From Arenibacter antarcticus (GTDB lineage: Bacteria > Bacteroidota > Bacteroidia > Flavobacteriales > Flavobacteriaceae), in NCBI RefSeq assembly GCF_041320605.1, contig NZ_CP166679.1, forward strand, positions 4,140,001 to 4,204,000: a stretch of 64,000 nt of DNA, read 5' to 3'. The notes under the pieces are model-generated. The model saw only the letters and a list, made by a program, of their open reading frames with translations. It was not told where the DNA came from and did no database searches. How positions within the stretch are numbered: the first letter of the stretch is position 1; each line of letters opens with the position of its first letter. Both the position numbers and the translations under genes were made by a program. Below are positions 10,040 through 19,389 of the stretch, in pieces.

Positions 10040-10612
10040 ATGTATTTGTGCAACACTAAATCACATTCTTTGAATATTAAAAAAATTGTAATCACGGGAG
10101 GACCTAGCACTGGAAAGACTTCTATCATCAATAAAATAGAAGCGCTTGGGTACTTCTGCTTTGAGGAAATATCTAGGGAAATCACCTTGGAAGCTAGGAA
10201 TGAGGGAATTCCACATTTATTTAAATCGGATCCCTTACTTTTTAGTGAACGTATTATGGAGGGAAGAATAAGACAATTTAAGGCAGGGGATAAAATAGAA
10301 AAACCAATTGTTTTCTACGATCGAGGAATTCCGGATGTTGTGGCTTATATGGATTGTTTCGGTCAAACCTACGATCAACATTTTGAAGACAATTGCAAAG
10401 CTCATAGGTACGATTATATATTTCTATTACCTCCTTGGAAAGAAATACACGCATCGGACAACGTGCGTTATGAAAGTTATGAGGAAGCCCTACGCATTCA
10501 TTCATTTTTAGAAGCCACCTATAGGGAATACGGCTATTCTATTATAGATGTTCCCAAAGAAACTGTGGATGGAAGGGTTAATTTTATACTTAATAAATTA
10601 AAAAATTACTAG
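10040..10612 (+). CDS. AAA_28-type P-loop ATPase/kinase (NadR-like)
   Basis: This 190-residue protein opens with beta1-Walker A (IVITGGPSTGKTSI) and continues in the pattern of the AAA_28/NadR-kinase-like group: FEEISREITLEARNEG, then FYDRGIPDVVAYMD as the Walker B/DRG-like motif. The family is found in many Bacteroidota beside recQ; its substrate is not established. Its stop (TAG, 10610-10612) shares a base with the GTG start of recQ, so translation is coupled. The ATG at 10040 gives a ten-residue extension before the conserved core; a TTG at 10070 is an alternative start. Confidence 0.82.
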   Translation: MYLCNTKSHSLNIKKIVITGGPSTGKTSIINKIEALGYFCFEEISREITLEARNEGIPHLFKSDPLLFSERIMEGRIRQFKAGDKIEKPIVFYDRGIPDVVAYMDCFGQTYDQHFEDNCKAHRYDYIFLLPPWKEIHASDNVRYESYEEALRIHSFLEATYREYGYSIIDVPKETVDGRVNFILNKLKNY

Positions 10613-12513
10613 TGAAGCTGCATCCACAGGAGATATTACAACAATATTGGGGATTCCAGGATTTTAAAAATTCGCAGGAGGAAATTATCCATGCCGTATT
10701 GCGCGGTCAAGATGTTATGGCCTTGCTGCCAACGGGTGGTGGCAAATCACTCTGTTATCAAATTCCAGCTTTAGCGCAAGACGGAATCTGTATTGTGGTA
10801 TCGCCCTTAATCGCACTGATCAAAAACCAGGTAGATACTCTAAAATCTCTTGGCATAAAAGCCATAGCCTTGACCGGGGGTATTTCCTTCGAAGAGGTGA
10901 ACCAACTATTGGACAATTGTCTGTTCGGCAATTATAAATTTCTGTATCTCTCTCCAGAGCGCTTGCAACAAGACCTTATTAGGGACCGCATACAGCAGAT
11001 GAACGTTAACCTTATTGCCATAGATGAGGCCCATTGTATATCGCAGTGGGGAAACGATTTTAGACCGGCCTATTTGGAATGTTCCCTCCTAAGGGAAATG
11101 GCCCCAAATGCGCCTGTAATTGCCTTAACCGCCACTGCAACCGATTTAGTGGTGCAGGATATTTGCGATAATTTAAACCTACAAGACCCTCTTAAAGTAA
11201 AGGATTCTTTTGCCAGGAACAATATTGCCTTCAGTGTTTTTTGGGAGGAGGATAAAAATTATAGGCTTAAAGAATTATGCCGGGAATGCAAGTCCAGTGT
11301 CATTGTTTATGTAAGAAGTAGAAGAATGACGGTGGAGATAACCAAATTTTTGACACATCAAGGCCATACGGCCACCTTTTTCCACGGCGGTATCAGCAAA
11401 AAAGAAAAAGAAGATCGACTAAACAACTGGCTGGGAAATAAAGTAAAGATCATGGTGGCAACCAATGCCTTTGGCATGGGAATAGACAAGGCCGATGTTG
11501 GTCTAGTGATCCACCACCAGATTCCGGACAGTATGGAAAATTATTTCCAGGAAGCTGGGAGAGCGGGACGTAACGGGGAACCCGCACGTGCTGCCATGAT
11601 CGTAAATCAAAACGATGAGACTCAAGTACGCAATCAATTTTTAGGAGCCCTACCCAATGTAGACTTTATAAAACTGCTATACAACAAGCTAAATAATTAT
11701 TTCCAGATTCCTTTTGGGGAAGGAAGTAGTGAAACCTTTCAGTTACCCTTTAATTCATTTTGTGATACCTATAAATTAAATGGAAACCTGACTTACAATG
11801 GGTTACGGATGTTGGACCAAAATTCGGTTATATCCCTAACAGAATCATTTTCCCAAAAAACCAGTATCCAGTTTATTACCTCCAAAAGCACCATATTCAA
11901 TTACTTGGATAAACAACAGGTATTGGCTCCCATAATACAGACCATTTTAAGAACTTATGGCGGGGTGTTCGATTTCGAAACCAAAATAAACACGCTTTTG
12001 ATCGCCAAAAAAGTCAATAAAACGGAAAAAGAGGTGATTCGTACTTTGGAGAAATTGGAGAAGGATGAAATTATAGTCTATAATGCACAACACAGCGACC
12101 TAGAAATCACCTTTTTAGTTCCTAGGGAAGATGAACGAACCATTAATATTTTTGCAAAAAAAATAAAACAGATCATAGCTGTAAAAACGGATAATGTGTC
12201 TCAAATACTGGCTTACGTAAAAAATAGGTCTGTTTGTAGAAACACCCAAATCCTCGCCTATTTTGGTGAAAAAACGACCGCTGATTGTGGTAAATGTGAT
12301 GTCTGTATCCAAAAGAATCCCGTAGATCACGATATCATTACCCTTATTCAACATGAAATTTTCAGATTATTAAATAGCACTAATTACAGTTCCCGAGATC
12401 TAATACGACTTCTGACCTATAAGGAGAGTTCAGTTATTTTAGCGTTACAAGGATTATTGGAAGATGGGAAAATCAGCGTAAATACAACAAATCAATACAC
12501 AATAAACAGATGA
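10612..12513 (+). CDS. recQ: RecQ-family ATP-dependent DNA helicase
   Basis: This 3'-5' DNA helicase of the SF2 family is 633 residues long. Visible motifs are the N-terminal FGFQDFKNSQEEII-type motif 0, Walker A LLPTGGGKS (39-46), IDEAHCISQWGNDFRP, TATA, and motif VI QEAGRAGRNGEPA. The RecQ zinc cluster (CRNTQILAYFGE...CGKCDVC) lies unusually late, around residue 540-565, with a roughly 180-residue insertion after the helicase core. No HRDC domain is visible. It starts with GTG at 10612, overlapping the stop of the ATPase gene, and overlaps fmt by 4 nt at its end. It probably acts in recombination and fork repair. Confidence 0.95.
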   Translation: MKLHPQEILQQYWGFQDFKNSQEEIIHAVLRGQDVMALLPTGGGKSLCYQIPALAQDGICIVVSPLIALIKNQVDTLKSLGIKAIALTGGISFEEVNQLLDNCLFGNYKFLYLSPERLQQDLIRDRIQQMNVNLIAIDEAHCISQWGNDFRPAYLECSLLREMAPNAPVIALTATATDLVVQDICDNLNLQDPLKVKDSFARNNIAFSVFWEEDKNYRLKELCRECKSSVIVYVRSRRMTVEITKFLTHQGHTATFFHGGISKKEKEDRLNNWLGNKVKIMVATNAFGMGIDKADVGLVIHHQIPDSMENYFQEAGRAGRNGEPARAAMIVNQNDETQVRNQFLGALPNVDFIKLLYNKLNNYFQIPFGEGSSETFQLPFNSFCDTYKLNGNLTYNGLRMLDQNSVISLTESFSQKTSIQFITSKSTIFNYLDKQQVLAPIIQTILRTYGGVFDFETKINTLLIAKKVNKTEKEVIRTLEKLEKDEIIVYNAQHSDLEITFLVPREDERTINIFAKKIKQIIAVKTDNVSQILAYVKNRSVCRNTQILAYFGEKTTADCGKCDVCIQKNPVDHDIITLIQHEIFRLLNSTNYSSRDLIRLLTYKESSVILALQGLLEDGKISVNTTNQYTINR

Positions 12514-13460
12514 TGAAAAAGCCGAGAATCGTATTTATGGGCACCCCAGATTTTGCGGTGGCCACTTTAGCTGCCCTTCATAAAAATGACTTTTCCGTAG
12601 TGGGGGTTATTACTGCCCCGGATAAACCTGCCGGCAGAGGTAGGAAATTAAACGAATCTGCCGTGAAACAATTCGCCCTGGCAAATGGGCTTCCCGTTTT
12701 ACAGCCTACCAATTTAAAGGATGATGATTTTCTGAACCATCTAAAATCCTTAAAGCCAGACTTGCAGATCGTAGTTGCCTTTAGAATGTTGCCAAAAGCA
12801 GTCTGGGAGATCCCTAATATGGGGACTTTTAACCTTCACGCCTCCCTCCTCCCCGATTATAGAGGGGCTGCACCCATAAACTGGGCAATTATAAATGGGG
12901 AAAAGGAAACCGGGGCCACCACCTTCTTTATCGATGAAAAAATAGATACAGGGGAAATATTATTACAAGAAAAAATACAAATTTCGGAGGGAGATACCGC
13001 AGGATCTCTACATGATAGGCTAATGGAGCTTGGGGCCAAGCTAGTCATTGAAACCGTAAATAAATTGATAGCTGGGGAAATAAGCCCGAAAAAACAGCAA
13101 GCGGATAGCCACTTAAAAGTGGCACATAAACTTCATAGGCAAACTTGTGAAATTGATTGGGGTCAATCTTTAGACCAAATCAATAATAAGATAAGGGGAT
13201 TAAGTCCCTACCCTACCGCTTGGAGTACCCTATACAATGACGAGGCAGAGCTATTTGTTAAAATATATGCTTCCACTAAGGAAGTAGCAGCGCATCCGTT
13301 GAAGATTGGCACGGTAGTCGCTACCAAAAGTGAACTAAAGGTTGCTGTGGCAGGGGGCTATATAAATCTAATGGAAATTCAATTACCGGGAAAGCGAAAA
13401 ATGACAACCAAGGAGGTCTTGAACGGGCTAAAATTGAAAAAAAATGCCTTTATGCGCTAA
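12510..13460 (+). CDS. fmt: Methionyl-tRNA formyltransferase
   Basis: Fmt transfers a formyl group from 10-formyl-tetrahydrofolate to initiator Met-tRNA. The 316-residue length is normal. The protein shows FMGTPDFAV at the N-terminus, the catalytic block FNLHASLLPDYRGAAPI with Asn, His and the SLLPxYRG signature, and the C-terminal OB-fold ending in GKRKMTTKEVLNG. The ATGATGA overlap with recQ shows translational coupling. Nothing unusual is seen. Confidence 0.97.
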   Translation: MMKKPRIVFMGTPDFAVATLAALHKNDFSVVGVITAPDKPAGRGRKLNESAVKQFALANGLPVLQPTNLKDDDFLNHLKSLKPDLQIVVAFRMLPKAVWEIPNMGTFNLHASLLPDYRGAAPINWAIINGEKETGATTFFIDEKIDTGEILLQEKIQISEGDTAGSLHDRLMELGAKLVIETVNKLIAGEISPKKQQADSHLKVAHKLHRQTCEIDWGQSLDQINNKIRGLSPYPTAWSTLYNDEAELFVKIYASTKEVAAHPLKIGTVVATKSELKVAVAGGYINLMEIQLPGKRKMTTKEVLNGLKLKKNAFMR

Positions 13461-13562
13461 ACCCCCATGTACATTGACGGTAGCGAGAATCGTAAAAAGT
13501 CTCCAACTTTATCAACAATGGCCCGAAGTTATTAACAAAAATAGCGATTTCCCCCTATTTTA

Positions 13563-13593
13563 CTTGTGTTACTGGCAAATCCGTATAAATTTG
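13563..13593 (+). promoter_or_regulatory. Promoter of the HU gene
   Basis: CTTG at 13563-13566, a 19-nt spacer and TAAATTTG at 13586-13593 fit the Bacteroidota -33/-7 consensus very well. It lies 46 bp upstream of the HU ATG. Confidence 0.75.
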
Positions 13594-13638
13594 TTGAAGT
13601 ATTGAATTATAAATATTAACTATTAATTTATCGAAATT

Positions 13639-13911
13639 ATGAACAAAACAGAATTAATCGATGCAATGGCAGCTGATGCTGGCATTACAAAAGCAGCAGC
13701 AAAAAAGGCATTGGAATCTTTCTTAGGAAATGTTGAAGGTTCACTTAAAAATGGTGGTAGAGTATCTTTAGTAGGTTTCGGATCTTGGTCTGTATCTAAA
13801 AGAAATGCTAGAGAAGGTAGAAATCCATCCACTGGAAAGACTATCCAGATTGCAGCAAAAAATGTTGTTAAGTTTAAGGCAGGTTCTGAATTAAGTAGTG
13901 CTGTAAACTAG
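13639..13911 (+). CDS. hup: HU-family DNA-binding protein
   Basis: This 90-residue histone-like nucleoid protein has the complete HU/IHF fold (MNKTELIDAMAADAGITKAAAKKALESF..., then SLVGFGSWSVSKRNAREGRNPSTGK). The beta-arm carries the RNPSTGK signature that intercalates into the minor groove. The protein acts as a dimer to bend and compact DNA. It is monocistronic, with its own strong promoter and a strong terminator, as expected for an abundant protein. Confidence 0.97.
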   Translation: MNKTELIDAMAADAGITKAAAKKALESFLGNVEGSLKNGGRVSLVGFGSWSVSKRNAREGRNPSTGKTIQIAAKNVVKFKAGSELSSAVN

Positions 13912-13931
13912 TCATAATTACATAATACATA

Positions 13932-13962
13932 AAAGGCACTTCCAATCAGAAGTGCTTTTTTT
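13932..13962 (+). terminator. Rho-independent terminator after HU
   Basis: GCACTTC (13936-13942) / GAAGTGC (13949-13955) with a 6-nt loop is followed by seven T residues and a further T-rich tract, 20 bp after the HU stop. Confidence 0.88.
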
Positions 13963-14022
13963 GTTTATTTTTTTTTTCAAACTAAGGTATTTGTAGTAAA
14001 TTAGGGAACATAAGATAATTAT

Positions 14023-14583
14023 ATGGTAGCAGAGAAACCAAAAAAAGGCAAACTACTTATTGCCGAACCAACATTATCTGGTGATGTGTCCTTTCACAGG
14101 TCTATTGTACTGCTGGCGGAACATAACGAGGAAGGATCTGTTGGTTTTATCCTAAACAAACCGTTAAGTTATAATATAAACGATCTGGTCACTGAAATTG
14201 ATCTGCCCTTTCAGGTGTACAATGGCGGTCCTGTGGAGCAGGACAATCTATATTTTATCCATAAAGTACCGGAATTGATTGTAAATAGTATTGAAATTTC
14301 CGATGGTATTTATTGGGGAGGCGATTTTAACTCTATAATAGCCTTAATAAACAATAAGATTATTTCTGAAGATGATATCCGTTTCTTTTTGGGATATTCT
14401 GGGTGGTCGTCCCTTCAATTGGAGGAGGAATTAAACTCCAAATCTTGGATCGTTCTAAAAAATGCCTACCAAAGTAGCATCATTCAAAAATCTGCCAATG
14501 CATTTTGGAAGGAAAAAATGGTGGAATTGGGTGGAAATTATCTAATATGGTGCAATTCCCCTGAAAACCCCAATCTAAATTAG
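14023..14583 (+). CDS. YqgE/AlgH family protein
   Basis: This 186-residue protein matches YqgE/AlgH. It shows GKLLIAEPTLSGDVSFHRSIVLLAEHNEEGSVGFILNKP at the N-terminus and the VYNGGPVEQDNLYFIHK block typical of the family. Family members are cytoplasmic and of unsettled function. It sits alone between HU and a convergent aminotransferase gene. A start at 14023 keeps the conserved core close to the N-terminus. Confidence 0.92.
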   Translation: MVAEKPKKGKLLIAEPTLSGDVSFHRSIVLLAEHNEEGSVGFILNKPLSYNINDLVTEIDLPFQVYNGGPVEQDNLYFIHKVPELIVNSIEISDGIYWGGDFNSIIALINNKIISEDDIRFFLGYSGWSSLQLEEELNSKSWIVLKNAYQSSIIQKSANAFWKEKMVELGGNYLIWCNSPENPNLN

Positions 14584-14595
14584 TCTGGTGTTATG

Positions 14596-15441
14596 TTACC
14601 CTAGTCTTGCCGTAGCATTCAATTTGCCCAAAAGATCCATGGCCACAACAGTGGAATATTCCTTTTTCCTATAGTTACTTATTGGCTGAATACCTACAAT
14701 GGCATTCGTAATAAACAATTCGTCCGCCTTTTGAAGTTCAAAAGGAGAGATATGGGATTCCTCAATCGTATACTGCTCCAAAGCCCCTAAAATACCCACT
14801 AATTTTTTACGGATAATACCGTTTAGACAGCCATCTTTAATTGGAGGTGTTTTAATATGATTGCCTTTTACCAAAAATAGATTTCCATTAAGGGCTTCTA
14901 CAACCATCTTTTCGCTGTTCAATAGCAAACAATTCTGATAGCCATTTTCTTCGGCAAACACACTCCCAACCACATGAATAAGCTTGTTATTCGTCTTTAG
15001 GGTAGACAGCATGTCGGGATTGACATAAAAGTCCTTAAAAAGCTCAACCTCATAGGTGTTTTTATTGAGCACAAAAAAGGGAGATTCTAGGGCATTGGCC
15101 TCAATAAAGTAAGAAACATCATTCGTGAGCGGCAAATAGAGTCCACCATTATTTCTAAAAACCGTTAGCCGTACTCGTACCGGACTATTTTCCAAGGAGT
15201 TTGCGGTAACCGCTGCCATTATCTGTTCTTCCAGATATTCCATGGTAAAAGTCATTGGAATTTCCATACGCAAGATCCGCATAGAGGCCATAAGCCTCAG
15301 GTAGTGGTCTTCCCAAAAAAACACTTTGCCATTTACGACCCTTATTGTTTCGAAAAGTGCATCCCCATAACGCAGTCCCCTATTCTCATGGTTAAGAAAA
15401 AATGAATTTTTGGAAAGTAGGTCACCATTAAAATTGATCAT
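14596..15441 (-). CDS. Class IV PLP-dependent aminotransferase (aminodeoxychorismate lyase/BCAT-like)
   Basis: This 281-residue fold-type IV PLP enzyme has the N-terminal FFLNHENRGLRYGDALFETIRV block, Arg/Glu substrate-loop residues, the Schiff-base Lys in LSTLKTNNKL, and the cofactor-phosphate region ELFITNAIVGIQPI. The length and the RGLRYGDALFET motif suit 4-amino-4-deoxychorismate lyase (PabC) or branched-chain aminotransferase; the sequence alone does not separate them. It is convergent with yqgE, with only 12 bp between stops, and is preceded 52 bp upstream by the START-like gene on the same strand. Confidence 0.88.
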   Translation of the reverse strand: MINFNGDLLSKNSFFLNHENRGLRYGDALFETIRVVNGKVFFWEDHYLRLMASMRILRMEIPMTFTMEYLEEQIMAAVTANSLENSPVRVRLTVFRNNGGLYLPLTNDVSYFIEANALESPFFVLNKNTYEVELFKDFYVNPDMLSTLKTNNKLIHVVGSVFAEENGYQNCLLLNSEKMVVEALNGNLFLVKGNHIKTPPIKDGCLNGIIRKKLVGILGALEQYTIEESHISPFELQKADELFITNAIVGIQPISNYRKKEYSTVVAMDLLGKLNATARLG

Positions 15442-15493
15442 AAAAAAAGCCTTGAAAAATCAAGGCCAAAGGTACATTTATTTTGCCAAAGGG

Positions 15494-15877
15494 CTAAGCC
15501 GATCCCAAAACTTGTTTCAAACTAGATACTTGGTTTTCCCAAAGCATTTTAGATTCGTCCACTTCATCCTCATCTGCAAAATCGGTGATAAATAAAGAAA
15601 CATCTTTGGTTATCTCATCCACAATAATGCGGAGTTCAAAAAAGCTATCGTCCTCTTCTGCAATCCAAGTAAATTTAACAAACTCATCACTTTTTCGTTT
15701 GAGCAATTTTGCCTGTTCTTCCGATCCATCCCAAATAAAATTGAACATTTCCCCCCTAGAATTTACGTTATCGGCAAACCATTCCGACAGTCCCGAGGGA
15801 GTGGATATATATTGGTACAGCAACTGCGGTGATGACTGTATCACAAATTCAACTTCATATTTAACTTTATCGTTCAT
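15494..15877 (-). CDS. START-like (SRPBCC/AHSA1) domain protein
   Basis: This 127-residue protein consists of a single SRPBCC helix-grip domain. It opens with KYEVEFVIQSSPQLLYQYISTPSGLSEWFADNV and continues with WDGSEEQAKLLK. Such domains bind hydrophobic ligands or partner proteins; this short Bacteroidota type has no assigned role. No signal peptide is present. It probably shares a transcript with the downstream aminotransferase gene. Confidence 0.87.
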   Translation of the reverse strand: MNDKVKYEVEFVIQSSPQLLYQYISTPSGLSEWFADNVNSRGEMFNFIWDGSEEQAKLLKRKSDEFVKFTWIAEEDDSFFELRIIVDEITKDVSLFITDFADEDEVDESKMLWENQVSSLKQVLGSA

Positions 15878-15964
15878 TCCAATGTATTGTTTATGGTCGC
15901 CAATATATATATTTAAAAATGATAAAAAAATAAATCACGAATTTAAATTTTTTTGCAATCTAAT

Positions 15965-15996
15965 TTTGAAAGACAAGAAATTAAACTATATATTTG
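15965..15996 (+). promoter_or_regulatory. Promoter of the tRNA-Met gene
   Basis: TTTG at 15965-15968, a 20-nt spacer and TATATTTG at 15989-15996 match the -33/-7 consensus and end 20 bp before the tRNA. Confidence 0.75.
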
Positions 15997-16016
15997 CAGC
16001 CGTTAAAAAATACTAT

Positions 16017-16093
16017 GGCGAGGTAGCTCAGTTGGTTAGAGCGTCGGATTCATAACCCGGAGGTCACGAGTTCAACTCTCGTTCTCGCTACCA
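16017..16093 (+). tRNA. tRNA-Met (anticodon CAT)
   Basis: A 77-nt cloverleaf includes an encoded CCA. The 7-bp acceptor stem has G-U pairs at 1-72 and 7-66. The D-arm is GCTCAGTTGGTTAGAGC, the anticodon loop TTCATAA reads CAT, and the T-arm is ACGAG-TTCAACT-CTCGT. The anticodon stem has an A-C at its loop-closing position as I fold it. The elongator Met type is most likely; an Ile2 tRNA with modified C34 also carries CAT and cannot be excluded by eye. Confidence 0.93.
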
Positions 16094-16105
16094 GTAAACA
16101 AAGGG

Positions 16106-16136
16106 ACCCAAGAGTTTATACTCTTGGGTTTTTTTC
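16106..16136 (+). terminator. Rho-independent terminator after tRNA-Met
   Basis: A 10-bp perfect stem ACCCAAGAGT / ACTCTTGGGT (16106-16115, 16120-16129) with a TTAT loop precedes a seven-T run. Confidence 0.88.
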
Positions 16137-16410
16137 TTCTGTACAACATATGTACAACATTTTTGAGGTCAAATTTAACGTTGACACAATCACTACAAAA
16201 GGCATATCTCTATTGTTTTGGATTCCATTTATAGAAAAAATAAAATTTATTTTGCGTTTTTCCATTGGAATTTTAAGTAAAACATCTAGGATTTACATCC
16301 ATTTTAATCCTAAGAAAGACCAAATATCTTTCCAGAACATAAAAAAGGTCTTGGATTAGTATATAGAAAATGGATATAGGTTAACTTGAGATCATGACCA
16401 ATTGTTGTGT

Positions 16411-16978
16411 TTATTCAAAAATTATCGTTAATCTGTATAGAAAGAATTCCACATACTTCACACCTATGAACCGGGCCCTAAAGGCTTTTATTTTTGTGTT
16501 GAAGGATTCTGCCGATGCATTTGTGCTCCTGTTTATAAAATAGTTCAGGATCCACCTTCAATTGAGCGATATCGCATTTGCAATAGTATTGAACGCCCTA
16601 AAGCATGTATTTTCTACGTCTTTGTACCAATGTGCCAGCTTTGTATATGCTACTTGAATAGAAGTAGTCGTATTGAATATATGCCTGAGTATGAGCCCTT
16701 TCACAAGAGCGAAGGCGACTTTTATATCGGGATATTGGGCTAACTATATATTACTTCTTTAGGATTGGCTTTGCGACCAGTTGTTAGCCAATTTATATAG
16801 CAGGTACCTTCTTCTGGCCAAGAGTTGTTTTCTAGTGTTCCCTTTGCTGAATTCTTTTGGGACGAATGCCCCGTTCTTTGCCCTTGCCCGTTTTGGACTT
16901 ACTATATTCTCTGTTGCTACCAATTCGCGGATAGCCAAGATTCTGAGTTTGCATCTTCTTTTAGCTTTAAAAATTGAT
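16411..16978 (-). pseudogene. ISL3-family transposase remnant
   Basis: Minus-strand translation gives a decayed C-terminal half of an ISL3 (IS204/IS1001-type) DDE transposase. Recognisable blocks in one frame are NTRKQLLARRRYLLYKLANN, QYPDIKVAF, AYTKLAHWYKDVEN, FNTIANAISLN and the family-defining ILNYFINRSTNASAESF...KIKAFRARF, ending at TAA (16411-16413). In-frame stops interrupt it (TAA and TAG near 16743-16760, TGA near 16558-16560). The 5' half and terminal repeats are not found, so it cannot transpose. It lies just downstream of the tRNA-Met terminator, in a region of accumulated decay. Confidence 0.85.
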
Positions 16979-17550
16979 TAGTAATGAGTTAAAAGCTCTT
17001 TTGCAGAACTTCGTAATGCTTTATGTAAGAAGAAATTTTAAGAAAGCTAGTTCATAGATAAACATAGTATAATTATCTTAATTCCAAGATAGCTGACTTG
17101 CTTAAAAAAACTACTTGTCCGACCAAAGCTTCTTATCGCGAAAGCATTGTCAATTCGGAATAAACAGGTATACTGACATATAACATTTCTCATCGTCCTT
17201 CCCGTTTTTTCAGTGGATACTCATGGATGAAAACTTTTGGTATGTTACTTATAGATGCGCAACAGTTCGTCATTTACACACGATTCCCTATTAAACTACT
17301 TTTAGTTAAAACCTTTTATGATTGATGAATGCAAAGAACTTTCGAAGTATAAATGAAGGTGTAAATTCTATAAAATTTGAATTAATCAATACAATTTTGG
17401 TTTTTAAGAGTCCATGTTGGTGGCTCATAAGGTGTGTTCAAAGGTTTATTAATTAGTCTTTATTTTAGGATCTAATCTATACCCAGGTTAATAATAAAGA
17501 GAAATATTGTTTAGAATAGTAATCTTTAAGAACTGGTTAAGTATGGCTTT
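16979..17550. other. Noncoding decayed stretch upstream of the transposase remnant
   Basis: These 570 nt hold no convincing gene on either strand and no RNA that I recognise. They are AT-rich with many stops. They may include the mutated 5' half of the ISL3-type transposase, but I could not follow its frame. Confidence 0.4.
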
Positions 17551-19278
17551 TTAGGAAGACAGCACTTTTAATGGACGATCAGTTTTGTTAACTATTTTTT
17601 TCCTTATAACAAAATCGCCAAAATGTTCTCCTTTATTTCTTTCTTTTGAATAGGTGGCTATTATGGGTTCCAACTCTTTAATAATATCTTTTTCAGATAA
17701 CATTTCTTTATAAAGCGAGTTTAGTCTATCCCCGTTATGGCTAGCACCCAAATATAAATTATACCTACCAATCGCTCTTCCCACAAATCCTATTTCACCG
17801 AGGGATGATCTTGCGCAGTTATTGGGACAGCCCGTCATTCTTATTGTAATTTCATCGTCCTCAAGCCCATTATCCTTCATTATAACGTCGAGCTTATCGA
17901 TTAAAGAAGGCAGATAGCGTTCCGATTCGGCAAAAGCGAGTCCGCAGGTATTCAATGCCACACAAGCCATTGAGCTTTTTCTAAGTCCGGTTAATTTGGG
18001 GTGATTTTTAACGCCATTTTTCTCCAATATAGCTTCAATTATCTCCTTGTCTTTTTCCGCTACATTTCCAATAATAAGATTCTGATTCCCTGTTAATCTA
18101 AAATCCCCTCTATGAAGTTGAGCTATTTCTTTCAAACTGGTTTTTAAGGTATACCCCTTTTCGTCCTTCACTCTTCCGTGCTCTACAAAAAGCGTATAAA
18201 ACCACTTTTCGTTTATTCCTTTCAACCATCCATAGGTATCTCCATTAGACGTAAAGCTATATGGATATGGTCTACTGAGATTCCATCCAAGACGCGTATG
18301 TAATTCAGTTACAAACCATTCCAGTCCCCTATCATCGATCGTATGTTTTAGCCTAGATAATTTTCTTTCCTCCCGATTCCCGTAATCTCTTTGTATCTCG
18401 ATAATAGTTTTGGCTACCTCAATAATTTTTTCTTTTGGTGCAAAACCTATAACATCTGCAAGACGCGGATAGGTGGTATCCATACCAAAAGTACTACCCA
18501 ATCCTCCTCCGACACAGATATTACATCCTTTAACTTTGTTATTTTCTTCTATAGCTATTAATCCAAGGTCATTTGCAAAAACATCCACATCATTATTTGG
18601 AGGAATTACCAATGCTATTTTAAACTTTCTAGGTAAATAGGTATGGTGATATAATGGTTCTACATCAGGGGCGCCTACTACTTTTTCCTTGTCCAGCCAA
18701 ATTTCATGGTATGCGGTAGTATTGGGAAGAAAATAATCACTGATCTCTCCTGCCAGCTTATACACTTCTTCATGGATAGTAGACTCGTATGGATTAGGGC
18801 TACACATTACATTTCTGTTGACATCACCACAGGTCGCCAGTGTACTTAATAATACTTCATTTATTGTTTGGATCGTAGGTTTTAAATTTCGTTTTAGGAT
18901 GCCGTGAAACTGAAATGATTGCCTGGTAGTTAATTTCAAGGTACCATTGGCAAGGCTGTCAGAAAGTCCATCTAGGGCAAGCCATTGCGCAGGAGTCGTT
19001 ATACCCCCCGCAGCTCTTACCCTCACCATAAATTGGTGTAAAGGTTCTAGTTTTTTAAGTTTCCGTTCTCTTTCAAGGTCTCTATCATGTTGTTGATACG
19101 ATCCGTGATATTTAATAAGTTTCACATCATCAGGGTGTAGCGCACCCGTTATGGGATTCTTTAAGCTTTCGATAATGGTTCCTCTAAGGAAATCACTTTT
19201 ATCTTTAATATGCTCATCTTCAGATAATTTATCTTTATCAAGTTGTTCTGTCATATTGGCGTTTTCTGAGGAATTCAA
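17551..19278 (-). CDS. cysI: Assimilatory sulfite reductase hemoprotein subunit
   Basis: CysI reduces sulfite to sulfide with six electrons at a siroheme-[4Fe-4S] centre. The 575-residue protein has the two nitrite/sulfite-reductase repeats. Its cluster cysteines are visible as Cys439 and Cys445 (MACVALNTCGLAFAESER) and Cys484 and Cys488 (TGCPNNCARSSLG). Electrons should come from CysJ, encoded 111 bp upstream on the same strand. NADPH-dependent assimilatory function is inferred from that pairing. Confidence 0.96.
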   Translation of the reverse strand: MNSSENANMTEQLDKDKLSEDEHIKDKSDFLRGTIIESLKNPITGALHPDDVKLIKYHGSYQQHDRDLERERKLKKLEPLHQFMVRVRAAGGITTPAQWLALDGLSDSLANGTLKLTTRQSFQFHGILKRNLKPTIQTINEVLLSTLATCGDVNRNVMCSPNPYESTIHEEVYKLAGEISDYFLPNTTAYHEIWLDKEKVVGAPDVEPLYHHTYLPRKFKIALVIPPNNDVDVFANDLGLIAIEENNKVKGCNICVGGGLGSTFGMDTTYPRLADVIGFAPKEKIIEVAKTIIEIQRDYGNREERKLSRLKHTIDDRGLEWFVTELHTRLGWNLSRPYPYSFTSNGDTYGWLKGINEKWFYTLFVEHGRVKDEKGYTLKTSLKEIAQLHRGDFRLTGNQNLIIGNVAEKDKEIIEAILEKNGVKNHPKLTGLRKSSMACVALNTCGLAFAESERYLPSLIDKLDVIMKDNGLEDDEITIRMTGCPNNCARSSLGEIGFVGRAIGRYNLYLGASHNGDRLNSLYKEMLSEKDIIKELEPIIATYSKERNKGEHFGDFVIRKKIVNKTDRPLKVLSS

Positions 19279-19389
19279 TTGTTTAAAAAATTAATAGTTA
19301 CATAAGTATTCACTTTGTAACGGGCATTACGTTAATACTGATAATTCATAACTTGAAATACAAGGGTTTTATGCCACGGTCCTCGTCTA

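Noticed and set aside
15585..16055. Plus-strand frame over the START-like gene and tRNA
   Set aside because: It lies antisense to a recognised gene and runs into the tRNA, so it is a shadow.
16140..16360. Plus-strand frame after the tRNA terminator as a tRNA-linked integrase remnant
   Set aside because: The translation has no recombinase motifs. There is no repeat of the tRNA 3' end nearby that I can see.
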